Assembly (NCBI GenBank): GCA_021813555.1
Contig: JAKAKG010000163.1
Span: 1-34,215, forward strand
Direction: 5' to 3'
From: Acidobacteriota bacterium
Lineage (GTDB): Bacteria; Acidobacteriota; UBA4820; DSQY01
Length of the DNA: 34,215 nucleotides
Shown: positions 15,961 through 23,590 of the stretch, in pieces
Layout of the letters: the number at the start of each line of letters is the position of its first letter
Numbering within the stretch: position 1 is the stretch's first letter
Notes under the pieces: model-generated
Told to the model about the DNA's origin: nothing
The model's database searches: none
What the model saw: only the letters and a program-made list of their open reading frames with translations
Translations under genes and position numbers: made by a program

Positions 15961-16260
15961 TCAGGGCGCCTTGGGTTCGCGCGTGGCCTCGTGGTTCTGC
16001 GCGGTGCCGGCCAAGCGGTGCTCCAGGGCTTCGACCTTGCGGATCAGCGCTTCCACTCGGGAGCCGAGGGTGGATGTCTGCGGACCTTCCTGAGGCGCCA
16101 GGCTAGCCTGACTCGCGCCCCAGCACCGTCCGCGGCCGCCGCCCCGCGAGATTCCACTGGCCCCCATGCCTTGGATCTCCGGGCCATGGATCGCCTGCCG
16201 CACGCGCTCCCCCCGGCCCGTGCCTCGCCGTCCCCGGTTTTGCTCGCTTCTTCCGTTCAT
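15961..16260 (-). CDS. DUF5320-like small Gly/Arg-rich protein
   Basis: This 99-residue protein has a low-complexity Gly/Arg-rich front (RRGTGRGERVRQ, ISRGGGRGRCWG) and a predicted coiled coil at the end (LGSRVEALIRKVEALEHRLA). It fits the DUF5320 family usually found beside MTH1175/NifX-like and UPF0251 genes. AGGAGGT precedes the ATG at 16260 and overlaps the end of the UPF0251 gene, suggesting coupled translation. The function is unknown. Confidence 0.65.
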   Translation of the reverse strand: MNGRSEQNRGRRGTGRGERVRQAIHGPEIQGMGASGISRGGGRGRCWGASQASLAPQEGPQTSTLGSRVEALIRKVEALEHRLAGTAQNHEATREPKAP

Positions 16261-16270
16261 GGTCCACCTC

Positions 16271-16657
16271 CTATGACGGTGCATCGTGATTCAAATCGTC
16301 GCACCGGCAGGCCCGGCCGCGGCGCCTGGGGCCACCGTGGATGGGGCACGAGTCATCGTGCCGCTTCTGCATCTCGACGGGGCCCTCGCCCACCAGCAGG
16401 GCCTTACCTTCCACCAACGCCTCGGCGACCTTGGCCCGCGCCCGAAGCAAAATGCGCCCGAAGGTCACCCGCGAGATACCCATGCGCTCAGCCGCTCCTT
16501 CGTGGTAGAGCCCTTCCCGGTCCGCCAGCCTCAGCGCTTCGAACTCGTCGAGCTGCAGGGTCAAGACTTCCAGCTCGGTCATGGGAATGCCCAGCGGCTT
16601 GAGCCCGCGGACTTTGGGCGCGGCGTTGACGAACCGGATTTGCGTGGGTCTCGGCAT
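16271..16657 (-). CDS. UPF0251 (DUF134) helix-turn-helix protein, probable regulator
   Basis: This 128-residue protein has the UPF0251 pattern: an N-terminal PRPTQIRFVNAAPKVRGLKP, the conserved ELEVLTLQLDEFEALRLAD, and a helix-turn-helix YHEGAAERMGISRVTFGRIL. A Cys-containing tail follows (CPIHGG, ACRCDD) that could bind a metal. The family resembles sigma-region-4 type DNA-binding proteins and sits in MTH1175 gene clusters. Its own promoter carries a CATATG site, shared with the NifX-like promoter, so autoregulation is a reasonable guess. GGAG lies upstream of the ATG at 16657. Confidence 0.85.
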   Translation of the reverse strand: MPRPTQIRFVNAAPKVRGLKPLGIPMTELEVLTLQLDEFEALRLADREGLYHEGAAERMGISRVTFGRILLRARAKVAEALVEGKALLVGEGPVEMQKRHDDSCPIHGGPRRRGRACRCDDLNHDAPS

Positions 16658-16714
16658 GGACGCTTCTCCTTCGCCATCCGAGCATCTTCAGGGAAATCCG
16701 ATGGCGCTCTAGAG

Positions 16715-16743
16715 AACATATGCCCATTACCTGCGCTTGTCAA
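16715..16743 (-). promoter_or_regulatory. Sigma-70-type promoter of the UPF0251 gene with a CATATG operator
   Basis: On the minus strand TTGACA (16743-16738) and TATGTT (16720-16715) are separated by exactly 17 bp, about 58 bp before the start codon. The bases TAATGGGCATATGTT span the end of the spacer and the -10. The NifX-like promoter has TAATGAGCATATGCT at the same place, so 13 of 15 bases are shared. Confidence 0.7.
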
Positions 16744-16805
16744 GGAGCGGAATGTTGTGCGCGCCGGGGTTTTCGCGGCTGGTTTTCGCCAAGATCCGGA
16801 CGGAT

Positions 16806-17435
16806 TCAGATCCAGCAGATCCAGACCTTGGACCGCCCTTCGGGGACTGGGAGGTTTTCCACGAGGCCGAAGTAGCGGCTCAGGAGGTCCTGTTCGTGGC
16901 GCAAGATGGAAAAGGCCCGTCCCGCGCCCATGGAGGCGAGCCGAACGTAGAAGAGCATCCTTACGAGCGGATTGAGAGGCACGTCGTGTTCCATCATGAG
17001 GAAAGCTCCCGCGGGGTTGAGTACCCTGCGAACCTCGCGCAGCGCCTCGTCTTGGGCTTTGCCCGCGAGTTCGTAAAACGCGTGTGAACAGGTGACCGCC
17101 TCGAAGGTACCGTCGCCAAAAGGCAGATGCTCAGCCTCGGCTTCTATCAAATAGAGGTTGGGGACGTCCCTCGTTTTGGCCCGGGCCACCTTCAACATGC
17201 CCATGGAAACATCTACGCCGGCCACGCGCCCCTGAGGGCCAACTCTTCCTTGCAGGGACGGAAGCAAGGTGGCCGTGCCGGTGCAAAGATCTAGCACCGA
17301 GCCACCCGCCGTCACGGGCACGTGGTCCGCGAGAAATTTCCTGGCCGCACCCTGCTTGTCGCGGGAGTGGAGGGCGACGAAGCCGTCGTAGCGCTTCGAA
17401 AACCAGTCGTAGTAAGCCCGTCTCAATCGTCCCAT
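16806..17435 (-). CDS. UbiE-like SAM methyltransferase
   Basis: This 209-residue class I methyltransferase has motif I as VLDLCTGTATLLPSL, the acidic VAGVDVSMGML, HLPFGDGTFEAVTCSHAFYEL and the LREVRRVLNPAGAFLMMEHD loop. It resembles ubiquinone/menaquinone or small-molecule methyltransferases. The substrate is not predictable from context. There are 12 bp between it and the upstream CGGC gene stop, and no strong Shine-Dalgarno, so it may depend on coupling. It belongs to the transcript that begins at the NifX-like gene; the UPF0251 promoter lies after its stop. Confidence 0.82.
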   Translation of the reverse strand: MGRLRRAYYDWFSKRYDGFVALHSRDKQGAARKFLADHVPVTAGGSVLDLCTGTATLLPSLQGRVGPQGRVAGVDVSMGMLKVARAKTRDVPNLYLIEAEAEHLPFGDGTFEAVTCSHAFYELAGKAQDEALREVRRVLNPAGAFLMMEHDVPLNPLVRMLFYVRLASMGAGRAFSILRHEQDLLSRYFGLVENLPVPEGRSKVWICWI

Positions 17436-17447
17436 GTCGGGGCAAAC

Positions 17448-17801
17448 TCAGTAGGCGTGGGTGCCCAGCACGACCTCGACGCCGAACTTCTTGGTGAGGA
17501 TCGCCTTCGTGGCCTCGAAGTCGATGGGGCACGCCGCGGTCTCCATGGCGAGCTTCATGCAGGTACCAAAGTAGAGTGTGTCAATGGAGGTTTCTAGGGC
17601 CTTGGCCGTTTCCATGAGCTGCTTGACCCTCGGGACGACGAGGCCTGGGCAGTCTCCGCAGTGCGTCATAGCCACGATCTGAACGCCGTCCATCTTGGCA
17701 AACTCGCCGTCCCTTTTATCCACCGCCTTGAAACACTTGGCGCAGGCCACGCAGGACACGTCCTTGATCCGCTTGCAGTAGAGAATCGCGATCTTCGCCA
17801 T
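17448..17801 (-). CDS. CGGC family protein (CGDC variant)
   Basis: This is a 117-residue homologue of the CGGC protein at 12546-12989: MAKIAILYCKRIKDVSCVAC with Cys9, Cys17, Cys20 and Cys23, then MTHCGDCPGL (Cys48, Cys51) and the end VVLGTHAY. The central motif is CGDC instead of CGGC. It is probably metal-binding, with unknown function. GGAGG precedes the ATG. Its pairing with a NifX/MTH1175 gene is typical of the family. Confidence 0.82.
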   Translation of the reverse strand: MAKIAILYCKRIKDVSCVACAKCFKAVDKRDGEFAKMDGVQIVAMTHCGDCPGLVVPRVKQLMETAKALETSIDTLYFGTCMKLAMETAACPIDFEATKAILTKKFGVEVVLGTHAY

Positions 17802-17926
17802 GGTCCGTTCCTCCGTGAAAAGGCGCTACACCCGCCGTCGATCTCCTCAGATCCCGGTGTCGGCCCCGCTGCAGCACGCGGCTGAGACACTCCCGCCGGG
17901 CCCAGTGCGGGCTTCTTTGCATGCCG

Positions 17927-18310
17927 CTAGGCGTGCTCGTGGCCGTGGTCGCCGCAATGGTGCAAGTGGCCGCCGCTGCACACCTCGCCCGTGGTCACCA
18001 AGGTGCCGGCTAGGAAGGCCTTAACAAGGGTCTCGGGCTCCCCTCCCGCCACGCCGGACACCACCTTGATGCCGAACTGCTCGAACATCTGCACCGCCCT
18101 GGGGCCCATGCCGCCCGCCAGGATCACGCTCGCGCCTTGGTCGCGGAGCCACATGGGAAAAGCGCCCTTCTCGTGGGGCGGCGCCTGGACGATGGATTTG
18201 GAAACCACGGCCTTCTTGATCTCGTCCACCTCGAACAAGCCGAAAGCCTCCGCTCCGCCGAAGTGCTCCGAGAACCTGCCATCAACCATGGGTAGGGCTA
18301 CTTTCATCAT
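17927..18310 (-). CDS. NifX/MTH1175-like dinitrogenase iron-molybdenum cofactor family protein
   Basis: This 127-residue protein starts KVALPMVDGRFSEHFGGAEA and continues LRDQGASVILAGGMGPRAVQ, the two landmark segments of the MTH1175/NifX fold, which binds Fe-S or Fe-Mo-S clusters. The C-terminus is rich in His and Cys (CSGGHLHHCGDHGHEHA), a likely extra metal site. No nif structural genes are present, so a role in metal-cluster handling rather than nitrogen fixation is more likely. Two ATGs lie side by side (18310, 18307) after AGGAGG, and either may start. It is the first gene of the minus-strand cluster. Confidence 0.85.
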   Translation of the reverse strand: MMKVALPMVDGRFSEHFGGAEAFGLFEVDEIKKAVVSKSIVQAPPHEKGAFPMWLRDQGASVILAGGMGPRAVQMFEQFGIKVVSGVAGGEPETLVKAFLAGTLVTTGEVCSGGHLHHCGDHGHEHA

Positions 18311-18421
18311 GTGATCCTCCTGAAAACGCGGACATCGCCGCTGGTTTCTTATCGTTCCTGGCGCATGGGCTCGCCCCTTCGGCTCCGTGCGCCTCAAGGC
18401 CCCACTTGCCCTAACAGTTAC

Positions 18422-18451
18422 GAGCATATGCTCATTATTCGGCGCCGTCAA
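18422..18451 (-). promoter_or_regulatory. Sigma-70-type promoter of the NifX-like gene with a CATATG palindrome
   Basis: On the minus strand TTGACG (18451-18446) and TATGCT (18428-18423) have a 17-bp spacer, about 115 bp before the NifX-like start. The perfect 12-bp palindrome GAGCATATGCTC (18422-18433) overlaps the -10, so a protein bound there would block RNA polymerase or be displaced by it. Confidence 0.72.
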
Positions 18452-18457
18452 ATCCCC

Positions 18458-18473
18458 CTCCACCTTCGTGGAG
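18458..18473 (-). terminator. Short hairpin at the end of the Hmc-like operon
   Basis: CTCCAC and GTGGAG form a 6-bp stem around a 4-nt loop, 22 bp after the response-regulator stop, followed in the minus direction by GGGGATTTG. The T run is short. It may be a weak terminator that separates the operon from the NifX promoter just beyond. Confidence 0.4.
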
Positions 18474-18494
18474 CAGAGGTCCGCCGCGCGGGGT

Positions 18495-19031
18495 TCAGGA
18501 CTTGGACTTGAGCAGCCGGAGCGCCTGCGCGAGGGCCTCCGGATCGGCGCTTCGGATCAGATGTTCCAGCTCGCTCCGCACATCCGCCGGAGAGGGTTCA
18601 CCCAAGGCGCCTTCGGGAAGCTCAACCCCCACCGCCGCCGCCACCGCCTGCACGAACGTTTCGGCGGTGACCGGCTTCTCCAGGTAGGTGGCCGGGCCCG
18701 AAATGGTGCTGTCCGCCAGCGCCGCGGCGGCGTCCAGGTCGCGCTTAACTCGCTCGTCCTTGGCGTGGCCCGTCACGAAGAGAACGGGGATCTTGGACCA
18801 GGCGGCATTCTTGTGCAGCTCGTGGAAGAGAACGATGCCCGACTTGCCAGGCATGACCATGTCCAGGGAGATGCAGTCCGGGGCCGACGCCTTGACCTTG
18901 TCGAGGGCCTCGTCGGCGCTGCGCGCCGAGTCCGTCTGAAAGCCCGCGTCCTCCAAGGCCATGGACAAGAACGTCACCACGTCCTCCTCGTCGTCCACCA
19001 CCAGAATCCGCTTGTCACTGGGCTGCGCCAT
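18495..19031 (-). CDS. Response regulator with a short C-terminal helical tail
   Basis: This 178-residue protein has receiver residues Asp13/Asp14, phosphoacceptor Asp57 (in CISLDMVMPG), Thr in FVTGHA and Lys119 (in YLEKPVT). After the receiver, about 45 residues include ADVRSELEHLIRSADPEALAQ, which looks helical and has no recognisable DNA-binding or enzyme domain. The ATG at 19031 follows GGAGGGG and overlaps the kinase gene end by 17 bp, so the pair is translationally coupled. It is probably the cognate receiver of that kinase. Confidence 0.88.
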   Translation of the reverse strand: MAQPSDKRILVVDDEEDVVTFLSMALEDAGFQTDSARSADEALDKVKASAPDCISLDMVMPGKSGIVLFHELHKNAAWSKIPVLFVTGHAKDERVKRDLDAAAALADSTISGPATYLEKPVTAETFVQAVAAAVGVELPEGALGEPSPADVRSELEHLIRSADPEALAQALRLLKSKS

Positions 19032-20529
19032 GGTTCCCCTCCTCTGTCCGGCTCCCATCCCCCGCCGAAGTCACCGCCGTCACGACGGGAAGCCTGTCGC
19101 GCGGCAACACGATGCGAAACCTGGTGCCCTGTCCTGGATCTGATTCTAGCAGGATTTTGCCTCCGTGTTCCTGAACGATCTTTCGGGTCGTGAGGAGCCC
19201 GAGGCCCGTGCCCCCCGCCCCCTTGGTGGTGAAGAAGGTGGTGAAAATCCTGTTCTTGACCTCGTAGTCCATCCCGCAACCGTTGTCGGCCACCTCGTAG
19301 ATCAGGGCGCCACTGGCCTCGGAGGTGGTGAGGACCACCTTGCAGTCCCCCTTCTCGCTGGCTTGGCAGGCATCCACAGCGTTGGAGACGAGGTTGGCCA
19401 AGCATGTATGGATCCCTTGGACGTCCATGGGGGCTGGGGCGAGTCCTTCCTGAAGAACCCCCTCCAGCGACACCCCCACCTTCCGGGCCATGGCGCCGTA
19501 GAGCTCCAGGATGTCCCTCGCGGGCGCGTTCGGATCCACGAGGGCGACGCTGGGCTGCCGCCCCTTGGAGAAGCTCAGGAGGTTCTTGACCAGGGAGGAG
19601 ATCTTCTCCACGTTGCGCTTGAGCATCTGGACGCCGCGGTCCACCCGGTCCATCTGGCTCTTGCGCATCCCCGATTCCATGACGTAGATGCCGCCCTCCA
19701 CCCCCATGAGGATGTTCTTGATGCCGTGCGCCAGGCCCGCCACGGTCTGGCCCACCGCGGCGAGGCGCTCGGCCTCCAGCTTGTCGCGTTCGAGGGTCCG
19801 AAGGTTGGTCACGTCCGTGGCGATCTCGATGACGAAGTTCACTTTGCCGTTGGGGTCCCCGTGCTCCCGCGTGAGGGGCGACGCGGTGACGATGTAGTGC
19901 GCCTCCTCTCCCGTGGTGGTCACACCGATCTGTTCGGCCGAGTGCTCCTTCCCGTCCTCGAAGACCATGAGAGCGGGGCACTTCCGGCAGGGCCGGTCCC
20001 GCCGCTTGTACACCTGGTAGCACTTCTTGCCCCAGGACTTTCCAAAAGTCTCGCGCATGCGCCGGTTGGCGCGAACCACTTCCAGGTCCCGGTCGAGCAC
20101 TGTCACGTAGCACGGCACCCGCTCGAAGAGGATGTCGTTCTCCCGTTGGAGGCTGCTCGCCTCGTTCACGTTCGAGGCCACCCAGAGGACGTACGGGTTG
20201 GCGATGATGTCCTCGGTGGAGAGGGGCGCCACGCGGACGACGAAGTGCGAGGTGACACCCTTGCTCACGGTGAGACGGTCGTCGCACAGCCTGGACTTGC
20301 CGTCAGCGAAAGTCCAGGTGGCCTGGCAGCGCTCGCATGGAGCCGCCTCGCCCTTGAGCATCTCATAGCAGTGCCGCCCCTCCCACGGCCCGAACACGTT
20401 GCGGAAGGCGGCATTCGCCTCCACGATCTGAAATTCGGGGTCCAGCACCGCCATCATGATGGGGGCGAGGTCGAAGAGGTGGTCGTCGAGAAGCTTTCGG
20501 ACTTCAGGGGGTGACGGTTCTGGGCTCAT
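19015..20529 (-). CDS. Hybrid-free histidine kinase with two Cys-containing PAS-like domains
   Basis: This 504-residue protein contains two PAS-like units, each with a Cys pattern: Cys54/65/68 (CYEMLKG then PCERC) and Cys170/181/184 (CYQVYKR then PCRKCP). A dimerisation/phosphoacceptor segment follows, AGLAHGIKNI, with His268. The HATPase domain has NLVSNAVDAC, ADNGCGMD and GTGLGLLTTRKIV. No transmembrane segment is seen, so it senses in the cytoplasm. The repeated cysteine trios suggest redox or metal/Fe-S sensing. It lies between two receiver genes and overlaps both. GGAG is close to the ATG. Confidence 0.9.
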   Translation of the reverse strand: MSPEPSPPEVRKLLDDHLFDLAPIMMAVLDPEFQIVEANAAFRNVFGPWEGRHCYEMLKGEAAPCERCQATWTFADGKSRLCDDRLTVSKGVTSHFVVRVAPLSTEDIIANPYVLWVASNVNEASSLQRENDILFERVPCYVTVLDRDLEVVRANRRMRETFGKSWGKKCYQVYKRRDRPCRKCPALMVFEDGKEHSAEQIGVTTTGEEAHYIVTASPLTREHGDPNGKVNFVIEIATDVTNLRTLERDKLEAERLAAVGQTVAGLAHGIKNILMGVEGGIYVMESGMRKSQMDRVDRGVQMLKRNVEKISSLVKNLLSFSKGRQPSVALVDPNAPARDILELYGAMARKVGVSLEGVLQEGLAPAPMDVQGIHTCLANLVSNAVDACQASEKGDCKVVLTTSEASGALIYEVADNGCGMDYEVKNRIFTTFFTTKGAGGTGLGLLTTRKIVQEHGGKILLESDPGQGTRFRIVLPRDRLPVVTAVTSAGDGSRTEEGNHGAAQ

Positions 20530-20947
20530 GGGGCTCCAGGATCCTCTTCAAAGTGGCGAGGAGAATGGAAACAGCGATGGGTTTCTCCAGGTATCCTTCC
20601 GGAGGCGGAAGGCTGCCCGTCTCCAGTTCGCTCAGTTCCATTTTGGCGAAATCCTCCTGGCGTGCATAGCCGCTGATAATGAGAACAGGGATGGCCCGGG
20701 TGGATTCGTCCTCCCGCATGGCCCTGTACAGGGAAAGGCCCGTGTGGCCGGGCATCATGACGTCCAGCAGCACGAGATCGGGCCTTTCCTTCTTGATGCG
20801 CTCCAGCGCTCCTTCCGTCTCCGTCAGCCCTTGTGCGACGAAGCCCTCGTCCTCCAGAACCATGGAGAGGTAGTCAACGATGTCGCGCTCGTCGTCCACG
20901 ATGAGGACTTTGGGCGCTCGCTTTGGGGACGTCGAATGCTCGCTCAT
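20504..20947 (-). CDS. Single-domain response regulator
   Basis: This 147-residue receiver has Asp18/Asp19, phosphoacceptor Asp62 (LVLLDVMMPG), Ser in IISGYA and Lys122 (GYLEKP), with no output domain. Its loop PPPEGYLEKP matches the receiver downstream of the Tmc-like genes (7738-8112). The start at 20947 overlaps the stop of the NrfD-cytochrome gene as ATGA, and the end overlaps the kinase start by 26 bp, so all three are translationally coupled. Confidence 0.9.
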   Translation of the reverse strand: MSEHSTSPKRAPKVLIVDDERDIVDYLSMVLEDEGFVAQGLTETEGALERIKKERPDLVLLDVMMPGHTGLSLYRAMREDESTRAIPVLIISGYARQEDFAKMELSELETGSLPPPEGYLEKPIAVSILLATLKRILEPHEPRTVTP

Positions 20948-22785
20948 GTGCGGCCGATGCCCTCCTGCCCCGGTGGAACCTCGGTCTTGTACGCCTTTTC
21001 CGATTGCGTGCCGCTGTCGTGACAGGCACCGCACCGGCCCAAGTTGGGAAGGTTGACCTTGGGATCGGCGGCCTTGGTGACGTGGCACGGGATGCACATC
21101 TTGTGCATGGCGTCCTTGTAACTGGCCGCCGAAGGGTTCTTGAAGGCCGTGACCACCGTGTTTCCAGCCGCCATCATGTCCTTCTGGTGGCAGTCCTGGC
21201 AGGTTTTTACCACCGTCAGCGACTGGGGCTCGCCGGGCCCGTGGCACTTGGCGCACGACTCCCGGCCGCCCGCGCGCTCCACGTGGCGGTCGTGATCGAA
21301 CACGTTGGTAGGGACGAACAGGCGGCGATGGCACTCGCTGCACGGCGTGCCCACGTCTCCCGCCAGGTGCAGGTGGTGGCAGGTGCCGCAGGATTTTTCC
21401 TTCCCGGCCTCATCCTGGTGGCGCTTGTGGTCGAAGTACACGTAGCGCGGGCCGTCGCCCACCCGCAGCACGTTGGCGCCCCGTGCCCTGTCGGCCTTCC
21501 GCGTGACGGCCGGTTCGGTCTTGGGCGCCAGGGTCAGGCCGAGGGCCATGGCCACGACGAAACATATGGAGTAGACCCGCGCCGATTTGCGCCATCCTTC
21601 CCCGAGCCAGACCTGGGTGAAGGGGGCGAAAGCCGGCGAGCTCTTGTCCGCGAGCTCCCGCTGCTCCTCGATGTCGTTGAGGCCGTGAGGATCCACGGGG
21701 AAATGTTCCTGGACGAAGAAGAAGATGAGGCCGCACGCGGAGACGATGCCGAGGCTGATGGCGAACTCCGTCCAGGCGGGGAAGTAGAACGACCGGGTGG
21801 CCCAGATTTGGCTCAAGCCCGAGGCGTTCACGCGGTTGAGCACGAAGCCCAGCACCGAACCCATGGAGATGAGCCAGAGGCCCGTGGGGGAGCGGCGGAC
21901 GGCGGGGAGGGTGTAGAGGACCATGGGCAGGATCGTGGAGAGGAGCATCTCGAGGATGAAGAGGTTGCCCTCCCAGGTCCCCGCGAAGATCAAGCCCAGC
22001 TTGTGCTGGTACGCGAGATCGGCGATCCGCACCACGAAGTAGAACGCGAGAGCCGCGGAGGCCAGCTTGGCGAGGCCGCCCAGCATCTTGGTTTCCGGTT
22101 CCCGCCGGTACAGCCATGAGGTGACGGAGGACTCGAACATGACCATGTTGAGCCCCAGGCAGATGGCCGAGATGAAGAAGAGCTCGGGAAGGAGGTGCGT
22201 GTACCAGAGAGGATAGATCCTGAAGGGCATGATGAGGAGGAGGGAGCCCAGGGACGATTGGTGCAACGTCGAGAGCATGATGCCCAGGATCATGATGGGG
22301 AGCGCCAGCCTGGACAGGAACCGGTAGGCCTTCTGGAAGGGCGTGCGCTCGAGGATCACGGGCGCCACCTCCAGGGCCAGCACCGTGAGGTAGAGCATGA
22401 CGCACCACGCCACCTCGAAGAGGGGCGAGTGGATGTTCCAGAAGATCATGGGATGCCAGATGTTCCAAGGAAGGCCGAGGTCGAAGAGGAGCCCCACCGC
22501 CACGGCTCCGTAGCCGAGGAAAGCCGTGAGGATGGCGGGGCGCGCCGCCGCGTGGTACGTCTCCCGGTGAAAGACGTGGACCGCCGCGGCGATGACGAAG
22601 CCGCCCGCGGCCAGGGCCACGCCGCCCATGACGTCGAATCCGATCCAGAGGCCCCAGGGCGTGGTGTCCGAGAGGGCCGTGGCCACGCCGAGGCCGAGGG
22701 CGAAGCGCAGGACCGCCACGGCCGCCGCGAGGCCCGCCACGCACCAGAGGATCGCCTTGAACACGAACATGCGGTTATTTCTCAT
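20944..22785 (-). CDS. NrfD/HmcC-type membrane subunit fused to a hexahaem cytochrome c
   Basis: This 613-residue protein has two parts. Residues 1 to about 360 are a multi-helix NrfD/PsrC/HmcC-like quinone-interacting membrane domain (DTTPWGLWIGFDVMGG, WNIHSPLFEVAWCVMLYL, LHQSSLGSLLLIMP). After a single helix near 401-421 comes a periplasmic-side domain with six CxxCH haem sites, first cysteines at 466, 482, 511, 529, 564 and 585, plus DHKRH and DHDRH axial-ligand type His pairs. In Hmc complexes the cytochrome is a separate 16-haem HmcA. Here the covalent c-type domain could replace it as electron inlet. The gene overlaps the ferredoxin gene by 11 bp. Confidence 0.9.
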   Translation of the reverse strand: MRNNRMFVFKAILWCVAGLAAAVAVLRFALGLGVATALSDTTPWGLWIGFDVMGGVALAAGGFVIAAAVHVFHRETYHAAARPAILTAFLGYGAVAVGLLFDLGLPWNIWHPMIFWNIHSPLFEVAWCVMLYLTVLALEVAPVILERTPFQKAYRFLSRLALPIMILGIMLSTLHQSSLGSLLLIMPFRIYPLWYTHLLPELFFISAICLGLNMVMFESSVTSWLYRREPETKMLGGLAKLASAALAFYFVVRIADLAYQHKLGLIFAGTWEGNLFILEMLLSTILPMVLYTLPAVRRSPTGLWLISMGSVLGFVLNRVNASGLSQIWATRSFYFPAWTEFAISLGIVSACGLIFFFVQEHFPVDPHGLNDIEEQRELADKSSPAFAPFTQVWLGEGWRKSARVYSICFVVAMALGLTLAPKTEPAVTRKADRARGANVLRVGDGPRYVYFDHKRHQDEAGKEKSCGTCHHLHLAGDVGTPCSECHRRLFVPTNVFDHDRHVERAGGRESCAKCHGPGEPQSLTVVKTCQDCHQKDMMAAGNTVVTAFKNPSAASYKDAMHKMCIPCHVTKAADPKVNLPNLGRCGACHDSGTQSEKAYKTEVPPGQEGIGRT

Positions 22786-23590
22786 GGCCGGCCTCCCCCC
22801 TGGTGTCCTTGGCGGCTGCGCCGCCCGCTTCGAGGGCGAGCTTCTTGCGACGCTCGATGATCCAGTAGACGCCGCCCATCAGGAGCCCCATCCCCACGAA
22901 CTCGAAGGGGACGGGTTTCAGAGCCGCCCACGTCCGTTCGGGCAGCGGTTTGTCGCCGAGGGGATGTCCCTGGTTCAGGGCGAGGAATTCGAGGGGGATG
23001 TCCGCGATGAGAAGGACCGACGTCCCTCCCACCTCGTGCTCGCCCCAGATGGTCTGGACGTATTTGCCGGGCTCCGCCTGGAGGCGCTCGCGAGCCTCGG
23101 CGAGCATGGCGTCGCGGGTTCCGAAGAGGGTGGCCTTCTGGGGGCACGCGGTGACGCAAGCGGGCTCGGAGATCTTGCCCGATTTCAGGTTGCCGTAGCA
23201 CATGATGCACTTGCGGACCGAGGGCGCCGCGGAGTTCCACTCGTAGTGGGGAATGCCGTAGGGGCAGCTCATCATGCAGTACCGGCAGCCCATGCAGATG
23301 CTCTTGTCGTAGATCACCGGCCCCTCGGGGGTTTTCTGAAGGGCGCCCACGGGGCACACGGAGACGCACGCCGGCTCCGCGCAGTGGCGGCACTGCTTTC
23401 GGACGAAGTGGTTGTCCGGCCTCCGGATGATGGTGGTCCACCGGTCCGCCGAAAGGCCGTCCACGGAGTTGCCGGGGCGGGGCGGCGCGTCCTCTGCCGG
23501 CAGGCCGTTGATCTTCTTGCAGGCGGCCACGCATTGCTCGCAGCCGATGCACTTGGTGACGTCCGTGAGGATGCAGGGATTCTGGATCAT
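22775..23590 (-). CDS. HmcB/HybA-like ferredoxin subunit with a C-terminal membrane anchor
   Basis: This 271-residue protein has four ferredoxin-type cysteine sets for [4Fe-4S] clusters: CIGCEQCVAACK, CRHCAEPACVSVCP, CMGCRYCMMSCP and CIMC ... CVTACP. A single hydrophobic segment near the end (EFVGMGLLMGGVYWIIE) likely anchors it to the membrane. No Tat signal is seen at the N-terminus, unlike many HybA proteins. It should carry electrons between the haem/NrfD subunit and the other subunits. The start overlaps the previous stop as ATGA and its end overlaps the next start. Confidence 0.9.
   Translation of the reverse strand: MIQNPCILTDVTKCIGCEQCVAACKKINGLPAEDAPPRPGNSVDGLSADRWTTIIRRPDNHFVRKQCRHCAEPACVSVCPVGALQKTPEGPVIYDKSICMGCRYCMMSCPYGIPHYEWNSAAPSVRKCIMCYGNLKSGKISEPACVTACPQKATLFGTRDAMLAEARERLQAEPGKYVQTIWGEHEVGGTSVLLIADIPLEFLALNQGHPLGDKPLPERTWAALKPVPFEFVGMGLLMGGVYWIIERRKKLALEAGGAAAKDTRGEAGHEK

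Noticed and set aside
19165-20514. Long plus-strand ORF (449 aa) opposite the histidine kinase
   Set aside because: It is the shadow of a GC-rich kinase gene, without recognisable domains or a Shine-Dalgarno; the minus frame has all kinase motifs.
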